From contig UBNE01000041.1 of the NCBI GenBank assembly GCA_900466745.1, positions 1-64,000 on the forward strand: a stretch of DNA of 64,000 nt, given 5' to 3'. The notes under the pieces are model-generated. The model was not told the origin of the DNA. It ran no database searches and saw only the letters and a list, made by a program, of their open reading frames with translations. Origin of the DNA: Hyphomicrobiales bacterium (GTDB lineage Bacteria > Pseudomonadota > Alphaproteobacteria > Rhizobiales > Beijerinckiaceae). Both the position numbers and the translations under genes were made by a program. Position 1 is the first letter of the stretch; the number at the start of each line of letters is the position of its first letter. Below are positions 30,419 through 41,595 of this stretch, one piece after another.

Positions 30419-31999
30419 TCACTCGGCCGCCAGAGCGATTTCTTGCCGTGGGCTGGGAGGACGGTCGAAATCCTCGGGGAAATGGTTGAGCGCGCTCATC
30501 ACCGGCATCGGCGTCAGCCCGCCCATGGCGCAGAGCGAGGCGTCGGTCATCAGCTTGGCGAGGTCGCGCAGCACGGCGATGTTCTTCGGGCGCTCGGTGC
30601 CCGCGATGATGCGGTCCATCACCTCGACGCCGCGCGTCGCGCCGATGCGGCAGGGCGTGCACTTGCCGCAGCTTTCCTTGGCGCAGAACTGGAAGGCGAA
30701 GCGGGCCTGCCTGGCCATGTCGACGGTGTCGTCGAACACGACGATGCCGCCATGGCCGAGCATGGCGCGCATGCTGGCGAGCGCCTCGTAATCCATCTGC
30801 ACGTCGAGCTGTTCGGCGGTGAGATAGGCCCCGAGCGGCCCGCCGACCTGCACGGCCCGGATCGGCCGGCCCGACAGCGTGCCGCCGCCCATGTCCTCGA
30901 TGATCTCGCGTAAGCTGATGCCGAAGGCGAGCTCGATCAGGCCTCCCCGTTTGACATTGCCGCCGAGCTGCACCGGCAGCGTGCCGCGCGAGCGGCCCAT
31001 GCCGTAATCGGCATAGGCCTGCGCCCCATGCGCCAGGATCCAGGGCACGGCGGCGAAGGAGAGCACGTTGTTGACGACGGTCGGCTTGCCGAACAGCCCC
31101 TGGAGGGCCGGCAGCGGCGGCTTGGCGCGCACCACCGCGCGCTTGCCTTCCAGGCTCTCCAGCAGCGAGGTCTCCTCGCCGCAGATATAGGCGCCGGCGC
31201 CGAGCCTGACCTCGAGATGGAAGGCGTGTTTCGAGCCCATCACCGAGGCGCCGATCAGCCCGGCGGCCTCCGCTTTCAGGATGGCGCGCTCGAGGGTGCG
31301 GTAGGCATGCGGATATTCCGAGCGCAGATAGAGATAGCCGCGCGTCGCTCCGACGGCGACGGCGGCGATCGCCATGCCCTCGATGGTGAGATAGGGGTCG
31401 CCCTCGAACAGCATGCGGTCGGCGAAGGTGCCGCTGTCGCCCTCATCGGCGTTGCAGACGACGTATTTCTGGTCGGCCTTGGCGTCGTGGACGGTCTTCC
31501 ACTTGATCCCGGTGGGGAAGCCGGCGCCGCCGCGCCCGCGCAGGCCCGAGGCCCTGATCGCCTCGACGATCTCGGCGCCGCCGAGGCCGATCGCCCTCTC
31601 CAGCCCGGCGAAGCCGCCATGGGCGCGGTATTCGGCGATGGAGAGCGGGTCGATCACCCCGACGCGCTCGAAGGTGAGGCGCTGCTGGCGCTTCATCCAG
31701 TCGAGCTCCTCGGTCCGGCCGAGGCGCAGCGCATGGGCGCCGCCGGAGAGGAAGCCGGCCTCGAACAGGGACGGCACGTCCCGCTCCGCGACCGGGCCGT
31801 AGGCGATGCGGCCTTCCGGCGTCTCGACCTCGACCAGCGGCTCGAGCCAGAGCATGCCGCGCGAGCCGTTGCGGACGATCTCGACCGCCGCGCCGCGGGC
31901 CGCGGCCTCGCGCGCCACGGCGCGGGCGACGGCCTCGGCGCCGACCGAGAGCGCGGCGGCGTCGACGGGGACGAAGATGCGGATCGGGGCGGCGCTCAT
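30419..31999 (-). CDS. fdsB: formate dehydrogenase beta subunit (FMN/NAD-binding)
   Basis: 526 residues. Passes electrons from the FdsA clusters to NAD. An N-terminal domain of about 110 residues precedes the NuoF-like core. The core has the glycine-rich NADH/FMN site SGLRGRGGAGFPTGIKW near residue 153, CNADEGDSGTF, and the [4Fe-4S] motif ESCGKCTPCRIG near 442. The ATG at 31999 overlaps the fdsG stop (ATGA). Confidence 0.96.
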   Translation of the reverse strand: MSAAPIRIFVPVDAAALSVGAEAVARAVAREAAARGAAVEIVRNGSRGMLWLEPLVEVETPEGRIAYGPVAERDVPSLFEAGFLSGGAHALRLGRTEELDWMKRQQRLTFERVGVIDPLSIAEYRAHGGFAGLERAIGLGGAEIVEAIRASGLRGRGGAGFPTGIKWKTVHDAKADQKYVVCNADEGDSGTFADRMLFEGDPYLTIEGMAIAAVAVGATRGYLYLRSEYPHAYRTLERAILKAEAAGLIGASVMGSKHAFHLEVRLGAGAYICGEETSLLESLEGKRAVVRAKPPLPALQGLFGKPTVVNNVLSFAAVPWILAHGAQAYADYGMGRSRGTLPVQLGGNVKRGGLIELAFGISLREIIEDMGGGTLSGRPIRAVQVGGPLGAYLTAEQLDVQMDYEALASMRAMLGHGGIVVFDDTVDMARQARFAFQFCAKESCGKCTPCRIGATRGVEVMDRIIAGTERPKNIAVLRDLAKLMTDASLCAMGGLTPMPVMSALNHFPEDFDRPPSPRQEIALAAE

Positions 32000-32472
32000 G
32001 AATGCGCCCTTCCATGCCGGCAGAGCGCGGCGATGCGGGCCGCGTCGACGCGCCCAAGCAGCTCGCCATCGACCAGCGCCGAGGGGCCGAGCGCGCAATT
32101 GCCGAGACAATACACCGTTTCGACGGCGGCGTCGCCGGCCTGCGCAGCGTCGACGACGATGCCGTGCTCGCGGGCGAGGTCGTCGACCACCGCCTCGCAG
32201 CCGAGCGCCTGGCAGGCCTCGGCCCGGCAGAGCCTGACGATCCGGGCCGGCTGCGGCGCCGTCCTGAAGTCGTGGTAGAACGAGATCGCGCCATGCACCT
32301 CGGCGCGGGACAGGTTCAGCGCCTCGGCGATCAGCGGCACCGCCTGCGGGTCGACATAGCCGAAGGCGTCCTGCAAGGCGTGCAGCATCGGCAGCGTGGC
32401 GCCTTCCAGATGCGCCAGCCCGGCGATGATCGTCCTCGCGCTGTCCTGATCCCAGGCCGGATAACCCGCCAT
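31996..32472 (-). CDS. fdsG: formate dehydrogenase gamma subunit ([2Fe-2S], NuoE-like)
   Basis: 158 residues with a thioredoxin-like [2Fe-2S] fold. Cluster ligands are Cys in LCRAEACQALGC and CLGNCALGPS. The N-terminal helical part includes MLHALQDAFGYVDPQA. I chose the ATG at 32472, which has GGAGGAAAG immediately upstream, over one 18 codons earlier. First gene of the fds operon; the promoter and LysR-type sites lie in the 227 bases upstream. Confidence 0.94.
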   Translation of the reverse strand: MAGYPAWDQDSARTIIAGLAHLEGATLPMLHALQDAFGYVDPQAVPLIAEALNLSRAEVHGAISFYHDFRTAPQPARIVRLCRAEACQALGCEAVVDDLAREHGIVVDAAQAGDAAVETVYCLGNCALGPSALVDGELLGRVDAARIAALCRHGRAHS

Positions 32473-32534
32473 CTTTCCTCCAAAGCCCCGCTTTGCGCGG
32501 CGTATCTTGCAGGAAAGGTGGGCCATCCTGGAAT

Positions 32535-32580
32535 GATTTCAAATCGTTTGTTCCAACCGAATGATAGGCCGGGGCTATCA
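32535..32580 (-). promoter_or_regulatory. LysR-type operator sites of the fds promoter
   Basis: A perfect dyad TGATAG-N7-CTATCA lies at 32562-32580. It contains TAG-N7-CTA, the T-N11-A pattern bound by LysR regulators. A second small dyad, GATTTCAAATC, lies at 32535-32545, centred 31 bases (three helical turns) closer to fdsG. This is the usual recognition-site and activation-site layout. The LysR gene immediately upstream is the obvious candidate regulator. Confidence 0.65.
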
Positions 32581-32699
32581 AGTTGCGGCGATATCGGTTT
32601 CGCCGCGTCGCCTGCGACCAAAGTCGATACCGAAAATGGCGCGCAAGGTTCGTTTTGCGGCGCACAATGGCGCGAGCCGAAATGCGAGATAGGTGACGG

Positions 32700-33614
32700 C
32701 TATCGTACGATAGGCCGCCGCGGCAGGCCGGCATCCGTCACCGGCTTGGTCATCATCAGCAGGTTGCGCGCCAGCGGCGCGAAGGGCTGCCGGTCCGCGA
32801 CGATCAGGCCGATGGTGCGCTGCGCGGCCGGCTCGACGAGCGGCAGCGCCCGGGTGCCGAGCGGCACGCCGAAGAACTCCAGCAATTGCAGCGAGACGAT
32901 GCTGGCGATGCCCTGGATGCCGGCATGGGAGCACAGGTTGAAGATCGAGTTGGTCTCGATGACCGGGCGCGGCGCGGTGCCGACCGAGCGGAAGATGCCG
33001 TCGATGATGCGCCGGTTCTGCATGTCGCCGGTGAGCAGGCACAGCTTCAGCTCCGCCGCCTCGACCCAGGTGATGCTGTCGCGCTCGGCGAGCTGCCCGT
33101 CCTCGCGGGTCAGCAGCACGTAGGATTCCTGGTAGATCGGCTTGGAGATCACGCGGTCGAGCGGCTCGTTGTCGAGATAGGTCAGCCCGACATCGAGCTC
33201 GAAATTGTCGATGCCCTCCTGGATCTCCTGCGAGGTCAGCGAGAGCACGGTGAGCGACACCGCCGGGTAGCGCTCCGAGAAGGGCGCGGTGATATGGGCG
33301 ATCATCGGCAGCGCGGTCGGGATCGCGCCGAGCCGGATGCGGCCCGAAATGCCCTCGCGCAGCTCCGCGATCTCCTCCTTCATCAGGTCGGCCTCGGCGA
33401 GGATGCGCCGGGCTCGGGCGAGCACCGCCTCGCCCTCCTTGGTGAAGCCCTGGAAGCGCCGGCCGCGCTCGACGATCAGCACGCCGAGCTCCTCCTCGAG
33501 CTGCACGATCGCGGCCGAGAGCGTCGGCTGCGAGACATGGCAGGCCTCGGCGGCGCGGCGGAAGTGCTTCTCGCGCGCCAGGGCGTCGAGATAAAGCAAC
33601 TGGCGGATGATCAT
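32700..33614 (-). CDS. fdsR: LysR-family regulator of formate dehydrogenase
   Basis: 304 residues. The N-terminal winged helix contains HFRRAAEACHVSQPTLSAAI near residues 18-37, followed by the linker helix and a substrate-binding domain. The ATG at 33614 (MIIRQLLYLDALAREKHF) aligns with the usual LysR start; the longer reading adds 28 unconserved residues. It lies directly upstream of fdsG in the same direction, the arrangement seen for FdsR/FdhR regulators. LysR-like sites lie in the gap. Confidence 0.85.
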   Translation of the reverse strand: MIIRQLLYLDALAREKHFRRAAEACHVSQPTLSAAIVQLEEELGVLIVERGRRFQGFTKEGEAVLARARRILAEADLMKEEIAELREGISGRIRLGAIPTALPMIAHITAPFSERYPAVSLTVLSLTSQEIQEGIDNFELDVGLTYLDNEPLDRVISKPIYQESYVLLTREDGQLAERDSITWVEAAELKLCLLTGDMQNRRIIDGIFRSVGTAPRPVIETNSIFNLCSHAGIQGIASIVSLQLLEFFGVPLGTRALPLVEPAAQRTIGLIVADRQPFAPLARNLLMMTKPVTDAGLPRRPIVR

Positions 33615-33818
33615 GGCGTCGTTTCGGCAGCGGCGGCTGGCGCCGAGCATCGGCATAGCCGCGCGCGGTTGCAAGCGCCGCGATTGCATCGGCGCCAACA
33701 GGCTGTTGCTGCAGGAGCAACGCCGCGGCGATTGCGCCGGAGCAAGCGCGCTCCTAACTCCCGGAGGCCGGGATGGCCGGCAGGCAAACGGGTCGGGTTG
33801 CGGCCCCGGGGGCTACTT

Positions 33819-34850
33819 ATGGCACGGGAGCTGGAATTCGGGCTCGACACCTTCGGAGACGTCACCCATGGCGCGGATGGCGAGCCGCTGGCGCATGCGC
33901 AGGTGATCCGCAATCTCGTCGCGGAAGCCGAGCTGGCCGACCGCGTCGGCATCGACTTCATCGGCGTGGGCGAGCATCACCGGGCCGACTTCGCCGTATC
34001 CGCGCCCGAGATGGTGCTGGCCGCCATGGCCGCGCGCACCAGCCGGATCAGGCTCGGCTCCGCCGTGACCGTGCTCTCCTCGGACGACCCGATCCGCGTC
34101 TTCCAGCGGTTTTCGACGGTCGACGCGGTTTCCGACGGGCGCGCCGAGGTCATTCTCGGCCGCGGCTCCTTCACCGAATCCTTCCCGCTCTTCGGCTTCG
34201 ATCTGCGCGATTACGAGAAGCTGTTCGAGGAGAAGCTCGATCTCTTCACCGCGCTGCTGCCGCAGGAGCCGGTGAACTGGCAGGGTTCGCTGCGCCCGCC
34301 GCTCAAGGACCAGCGCATCTATCCGCCGGTCGAGCACGGCCCGCTCAAGACCTGGATCGGCGTCGGCGGCAGCCCGGAATCGGTGGTGCGCGCGGTGCGC
34401 TACGACCTGCCGCTGATGCTCGCCATCATCGGCGGCGATCCGCTGCGCTTCAAGCCCTATGTCGATCTCTACCACCGCGCCTATGCGCAGATCGACAAGC
34501 CGGCGAAGCCGATCGGCGTGCATTCGCCGGGCTATGTCGCGGCCACCGACGAGCAGGCGAAGGAGGAGTTCTTCCCGGCCTTCAAGCAGGGGCGCGACCG
34601 CATCGGCGCCGAGCGCGGCTGGCCGCCGATGAGCCGCGCCGATTTCGAGCAGGAGGTCGCGCATGGCTCGCTCTATCTCGGCTCGCCGGAGACGGTGGCG
34701 CGCAAGATCGCCGCGACCGCCAAGGGTCTCGGCCTCTCGCGCTTCCAGCTCAAATACAGCGCCGGCCCGCTGGCGCATGAGAAGCTGATGGCGTGCATCC
34801 GGCTCTATGGCGAGCAGGTGGTCCCGCTGGTGCGGGAGATGCTGGGTTAG
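33819..34850 (+). CDS. LLM class flavin-dependent oxidoreductase
   Basis: 343 residues of the luciferase-like monooxygenase fold using FMN or F420. Typical segments are GLDTFGD at the start, FIGVGEHHR near residue 48, SAVTVLSSDDPIRVFQ near 83 and GRGSFTESFPLFG. The ATG at 33819 follows a GGGGG ribosome-binding site at seven bases. It diverges from fdsR. The substrate is unknown; related proteins are often annotated as alkanal- or alkanesulfonate-monooxygenase-like. Confidence 0.85.
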   Translation: MARELEFGLDTFGDVTHGADGEPLAHAQVIRNLVAEAELADRVGIDFIGVGEHHRADFAVSAPEMVLAAMAARTSRIRLGSAVTVLSSDDPIRVFQRFSTVDAVSDGRAEVILGRGSFTESFPLFGFDLRDYEKLFEEKLDLFTALLPQEPVNWQGSLRPPLKDQRIYPPVEHGPLKTWIGVGGSPESVVRAVRYDLPLMLAIIGGDPLRFKPYVDLYHRAYAQIDKPAKPIGVHSPGYVAATDEQAKEEFFPAFKQGRDRIGAERGWPPMSRADFEQEVAHGSLYLGSPETVARKIAATAKGLGLSRFQLKYSAGPLAHEKLMACIRLYGEQVVPLVREMLG

Positions 34851-34864
34851 GGCGTACACATAAG

Positions 34865-35004
34865 CCGTCATTCCGGGGCGCCGCGTAGCGGCGAGCCCGG
34901 AACCCAGAACCGCAGGTCTCGGGAGTCAAGGCCGGCGCTATCGTAATGGGCCGCATCGGTTCTGGGTTCCGGGCTCAGGCCTTCGGCCTGCCCCGGAATG
35001 ACGG
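34865..35004. repeat. family A palindromic repeat, copy A1
   Basis: Outer arms CCGTCATTCCGGGGC and GCCCCGGAATGACGG. An inner pair starts GAGCCCGGAACCCAGAACC on the left and mirrors it on the right. It fills the convergent gap between the LLM and lrp genes, where such a hairpin could serve both as a transcription end. Confidence 0.85.
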
Positions 35005-35012
35005 GGTGGTGC

Positions 35013-36997
<1,985 letters not shown>

Positions 36998-37001
36998 CGC
37001 G

Positions 37002-38017
<1,016 letters not shown>

Positions 38018-38018
<1 letters not shown>

Positions 38019-39415
38019 TGGCCGAGCGCATCATCAAGCTGCCCGATGTCGGCGAGGGCATCGCCGAAGCCGAGCTCGTCGAGTGGCACGTCAAGGTCGG
38101 CGACATCGTCCGCGAGGACGACCTCATCGCCGCCGTGATGACCGACAAGGCGACGGTCGAGATCCCCTCGCCGGTCGAGGGCGAGGTCACCTGGGTCGGC
38201 GCCGATGTCGGCGACACGGTGCCGATCGGCTCTGCCCTGGTGAAGCTCAAGGTCGCGGGGGAGGGCGGCGCGGCCGAGGAGGATGCGGCGGAGAACCACG
38301 CCGTCATTCCGGGGCAGGCCGAAGCCCTGAGCCCGGAACCCGGAACCGATGCCCCTGATCGCAAAGACGCCGGCGGCAGGGAGCCCCTTTCGGATAAGTC
38401 ATCGGTTCCGGGTTCCGGGCCCTTCGCTGACGCGAAGTCCCGGAATGACGGCGGTGCTTCCCTCGCCAAGCCGGCCGCACCGCCTCCTCCGCCGCCCAAG
38501 CCCGCACGCGCTTCCGCCGCACCCGCCCAGCGCCGCGCGCCGGGCGAAAAACCGCTGGCCTCGCCGGCCGTGCGCCTGAAGGCGCGCGAGGCCGGGGTCG
38601 ATCTGCGCCAGGTCCAGGGCACGGGCCCCGCCGGCCGCATCACCCATCAGGACATCGACGCCTTCCTGCTGCGCGGCCCTGAGCCGGCGCGTGGCGGCGG
38701 GCTCGTCGAGCGGAGCGCCGTCACCGAGGTCAAGATCGTCGGTCTGCGCCGCCGCATCGCCGAGAAGATGGCGCTGTCGAAGTCGCGCATCCCGCACATC
38801 ACCATCGTCGAGGAGGTCAATGTCTCGCCGCTGGAGGATTTGCGCGCCACCCTCAACAGGAAGCCGACGCCGGAGCGGCCGAAGCTGACGCTCTTGCCCT
38901 TCCTGATGCGCGCCATGGTCAAGGCGCTCGCCGAGCAGCCGGCGCTGAACGCGCTCTATGACGACGAGGCCGGCATCGTGCGCCAGCATGCCGCGATCAA
39001 TATCGGCATCGCCACGCAGACGCCGTCGGGCCTGATCGTGCCGGTGGTGAAACATGCCGAGGCGCGCGATCTCTGGGGCTGCGGCATCGAGCTCGCCCGC
39101 CTCGCCGAGCGCGCCCGCGACGGCACCGCGACGCGCGACGAATTGACCGGCTCGACCATCACCATCACTTCGCTCGGTGCCCTCGGCGGCATCGCGACGA
39201 CGCCGGTGATCAACTACCCCGAGGTCGCCATCGTCGGCGTCAACAAGATGGTGGTGCGCCCGGTCTGGGACGGCACCGGCTTCGTGCCGCGCAAGATGAT
39301 GAACCTCTCCTCCAGCTTCGACCACCGCGTCATCGACGGCTGGGACGCCGCCATCTTCGTGCAGCGGCTGAAGGAGCTGCTGGAGAACCCGGCCACGCTC
39401 TTCGTGGATATGTGA
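38018..39415 (+). CDS. bkdB: branched-chain 2-oxoacid dehydrogenase E2 (dihydrolipoyl acyltransferase)
   Basis: 465-residue core of the complex. The lipoyl domain spans residues 1-80 with lipoyl-Lys44 in [13 protein letters not shown] linker follows, then the E1/E3-binding domain at about 178-215 ([16 protein letters not shown]) and the catalytic domain to the end, whose active-site motif is [15 protein letters not shown]. The linker is unusual: residues about 95-145 are encoded by a family A palindromic repeat read in frame. The ordinary Ala/Pro-rich hinge continues from about 150. Confidence 0.94.
38301..38451. repeat. family A palindromic repeat, copy A2, inside the bkdB coding sequence
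   Basis: Outer arms CCGTCATTCCGGGG and CCCGGAATGACGG. The inner arms read AGCCCGGAACCCGGAACCGATG's first 20 bases on the left and mirror on the right at about 38400-38420. It is the same element as the intergenic copies at 34865 and 52007, yet its reading frame is open. It encodes about 50 residues rich in Pro, Gly, Ser and Asp between the lipoyl and E1/E3-binding domains. Confidence 0.85.
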
Positions 39416-39443
39416 CGTGATGGGTGCGGTGCCTGAACAGAAC

Positions 39444-39542
39444 GGGTCATCCCGGACGCAGCGAAGCGGAGATCCGGGATCCATGCCTGAACCTTCGTCG
39501 GGTGCGCTCCGGCATGGATCCCGGGTCAAGCCCGGGATGACG
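39444..39542. repeat. family B palindromic repeat, copy B3
   Basis: Starts GGTCATCCCGGACGCAGCG and ends GCCCGGGATGACG, with the inner GGGATCCATGCC/GGCATGGATCCC pair. It lies between the E2 and E3 genes of the bkd operon and could modulate relative expression of lpdV. Confidence 0.8.
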
Positions 39543-39589
39543 ATATGGTTCGGGCGAGACATTCTCCCCTGCGCTGGCGGAGTGAACAG

Positions 39590-40987
39590 ATGACCGACAT
39601 CACCTGCAAGCTCCTCGTCATCGGCGCCGGCCCGGGCGGCTATGTCTGCGCCATCCGCGCCGGCCAGCTCGGCCTCGACACCGTCATCGTCGAGAGCACG
39701 AAGCTCGGCGGAAGCTGCCTCAATGTCGGCTGCATCCCGTCCAAGGCGATGATCCATGTCGCCGAGGAGTTCGAGAAGGCGGCCGAGGCCGCCGCCGGCA
39801 AGACCCCCTTCGGCCTGACGGTTTCCCAGCCCGCGCTCGACCTGAAGCAGGCCGTCGCCTGGAAGGACGGCATCGTCCAGCGGCTCAACAACGGCGTCGC
39901 CGGGCTGCTGCGCAAGGCCAAGGTCAAGATCGTCCATGGCAAGGCCCGCTTCCGCGACGGCCGGACCGTTCTGGTCGAGACCGAGACCGGCCCGAAGACG
40001 GTGCATGCCGAGACCATCGTCATCGCCACCGGCTCGGCCCCGGTCGAGCTGCCCTTCCTGCCCTTCGGCGGCAACGTCATCTCCTCGACCGGCGCGCTCG
40101 CGCTCACCGAATTGCCGAAGCGCCTCGTCGTGGTCGGCGGCGGCTATATCGGGCTCGAGCTCGGCACCGCCTTCGCCCGGATGGGCTCCAAGGTCACGGT
40201 GGTGGAGGCGCAGGAAAAAATCCTGCCGCTCTACGATGCCGAATTGACCGGCCCGGTCGCGAAGCGCCTGACCGCGCTCGGCGTCGAGGTTCTGACCGGC
40301 GCCAGGGCGCTGGGGCCGACCGCGAAGGGCGACGGCCTGCGCGTCGAGACGGCCGACGGCAAGGAACGCAGCCTGCCGGCCGACAGGATCCTGGTCACGG
40401 TCGGCCGCAAGCCGGTCACCGACGATCTCGGCCTCGACAATCTCGTGCTGGACATGGACGGCCGCTTCATCCGCATCGGCGAGCGCTGCGAGACGGCGAT
40501 GCGCGGCATCTATGCCATCGGCGACGTCACCGGCGAGCCGATGCTGGCCCACCGCGCCATGGCGCAGGGCGAGATGGTGGCGGAGATCGTCGCCGGCCTG
40601 CCGCGCGCCTGGGACAAGCGCAGCATCCCGGCGATCTGCTTCACCGATCCCGAGATCGTCTCGGTCGGCCTCTCGCCCGAGGAGGCGAAGCGCGCCGGCC
40701 ATGAGCTCAAGATCGGCCAGTTCCCCTTCGCCGCCAATGGCCGCGCCATGACCCGCCATGGCGAGACCGGCTTCGTGCGCGTCGTCGCGCAGGCCGGCAG
40801 CGACCTCGTGCTCGGCATCCAGGCGGTGGGGCAGGGCGTCTCGGAATTGTCGGCCGCCTTCGGCCTCGCCATCGAGATGGGCGCGACGCTTGCCGACATC
40901 GCCGGGACGATCCACGCCCATCCGACGCTGGGCGAGGCCTTCCCCGAGGCGGCGATGAAGGCGCTCGGCCACGCGCTGCACATCTGA
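39590..40987 (+). CDS. lpdV: dihydrolipoyl dehydrogenase (E3) of the bkd complex
   Basis: 465-residue FAD enzyme reoxidising the lipoyl groups with NAD. The FAD motif is VIGAGPGGYVCAIRAGQ at 10-26. The redox disulfide is C43 and C48 in GGSCLNVGCIPSK. The NAD motif is VVGGGYIGLELG near 180, and the C-terminal active-site His-Glu is in HAHPTLGEAFPEA. The ATG at 39590 (MTDITCKLL) is preferred over one 15 codons upstream that lies against the repeat. Last gene of the bkd operon. Confidence 0.94.
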   Translation: MTDITCKLLVIGAGPGGYVCAIRAGQLGLDTVIVESTKLGGSCLNVGCIPSKAMIHVAEEFEKAAEAAAGKTPFGLTVSQPALDLKQAVAWKDGIVQRLNNGVAGLLRKAKVKIVHGKARFRDGRTVLVETETGPKTVHAETIVIATGSAPVELPFLPFGGNVISSTGALALTELPKRLVVVGGGYIGLELGTAFARMGSKVTVVEAQEKILPLYDAELTGPVAKRLTALGVEVLTGARALGPTAKGDGLRVETADGKERSLPADRILVTVGRKPVTDDLGLDNLVLDMDGRFIRIGERCETAMRGIYAIGDVTGEPMLAHRAMAQGEMVAEIVAGLPRAWDKRSIPAICFTDPEIVSVGLSPEEAKRAGHELKIGQFPFAANGRAMTRHGETGFVRVVAQAGSDLVLGIQAVGQGVSELSAAFGLAIEMGATLADIAGTIHAHPTLGEAFPEAAMKALGHALHI

Positions 40988-41084
40988 GGCGGGTTGCCGC
41001 GATCCGATCGAAAGAGCGCGGGGCATCCCGGCCGGAACGCTGCCGGCAGCGGCCCGCGACCGATCCGCGCAGCCTGGCGGCGCG

Positions 41085-41114
41085 GATGCCTACAATGTTG
41101 ACATTGTCTGTATC
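41085..41114. promoter_or_regulatory. putative MocR operator upstream of the DUF983 gene
   Basis: A 30-base site beginning GATGCCTACA and ending GTATC, with an inner perfect dyad ACAATG/CATTGT at 41092-41107. It closely resembles the site at 42976-43005 in front of the MocR gene: both begin GATGCCTACA and share ATTGT and GTATC at matching positions. The centre contains TTGACA (41098-41103), a possible -35 box, 59 bases upstream of the downstream ATG's first few bases region. Shared control is inferred. Confidence 0.55.
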
Positions 41115-41172
41115 AGCGCCGATCTGAGGGGCGACGCCGACCGCAACGGCGCCGTCCTGTGGAGAGTGTCCC

Positions 41173-41574
41173 ATGTCTGGCGAGCAATGGCCGCCGCTTC
41201 CTCCGACGACGACCGGCCTGCGCGGCCGCTGCCCGCGCTGCGGGCAGGGCAAGATGTTCGAGAGCTTTCTCAAGCTGAAGCCGAAATGCGAGGTCTGCGG
41301 GCTGGACTATTCCTTCGCCGATCCGGCCGACGGCCCGGCCTTCTTCGTGATGATGTTCGTCTGCATCCCGGCCGCGGCCTTCCCGCTCTGGATGGAACTG
41401 ACCTATGACCCGCCGACCTGGGTGCATCTCGTCACGACGCTGCCTTTGGTCCTGCTCACCTGCATCCCGCCCCTGCAGCCGCTGAAGGGCTGGCTGGTCG
41501 CCTCGCAATTCTTCCACAAGGCCGAGGAAGGCCGCCTCGTGCGCCCGGCGCCGCAGGACAAGCCGACGAGCTGA
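41173..41574 (+). CDS. DUF983 family membrane protein
   Basis: 133 residues. An N-terminal zinc ribbon has two Cys pairs, GRCPRCGQGKMF near residue 18 and KCEVCGLDYSFAD near 38. DGPAFFVMMFVCIPAAAFPLW and a second hydrophobic helix form the membrane part. This architecture defines DUF983 proteins of alphaproteobacteria, some encoded near cytochrome oxidase genes; the function is unknown. It has its own promoter region with the MocR-like site and converges on the MocR gene. Confidence 0.9.
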   Translation: MSGEQWPPLPPTTTGLRGRCPRCGQGKMFESFLKLKPKCEVCGLDYSFADPADGPAFFVMMFVCIPAAAFPLWMELTYDPPTWVHLVTTLPLVLLTCIPPLQPLKGWLVASQFFHKAEEGRLVRPAPQDKPTS

Positions 41575-41595
41575 CGCTCCCGGCGGCGCGCCCGC

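Noticed and set aside
27412..30489. Plus-strand open frame of about 1,000 codons opposite fdsA
   Set aside because: Shadow of fdsA caused by GC-rich third positions; composition dominated by Arg, Gly, Asp and His without motifs.
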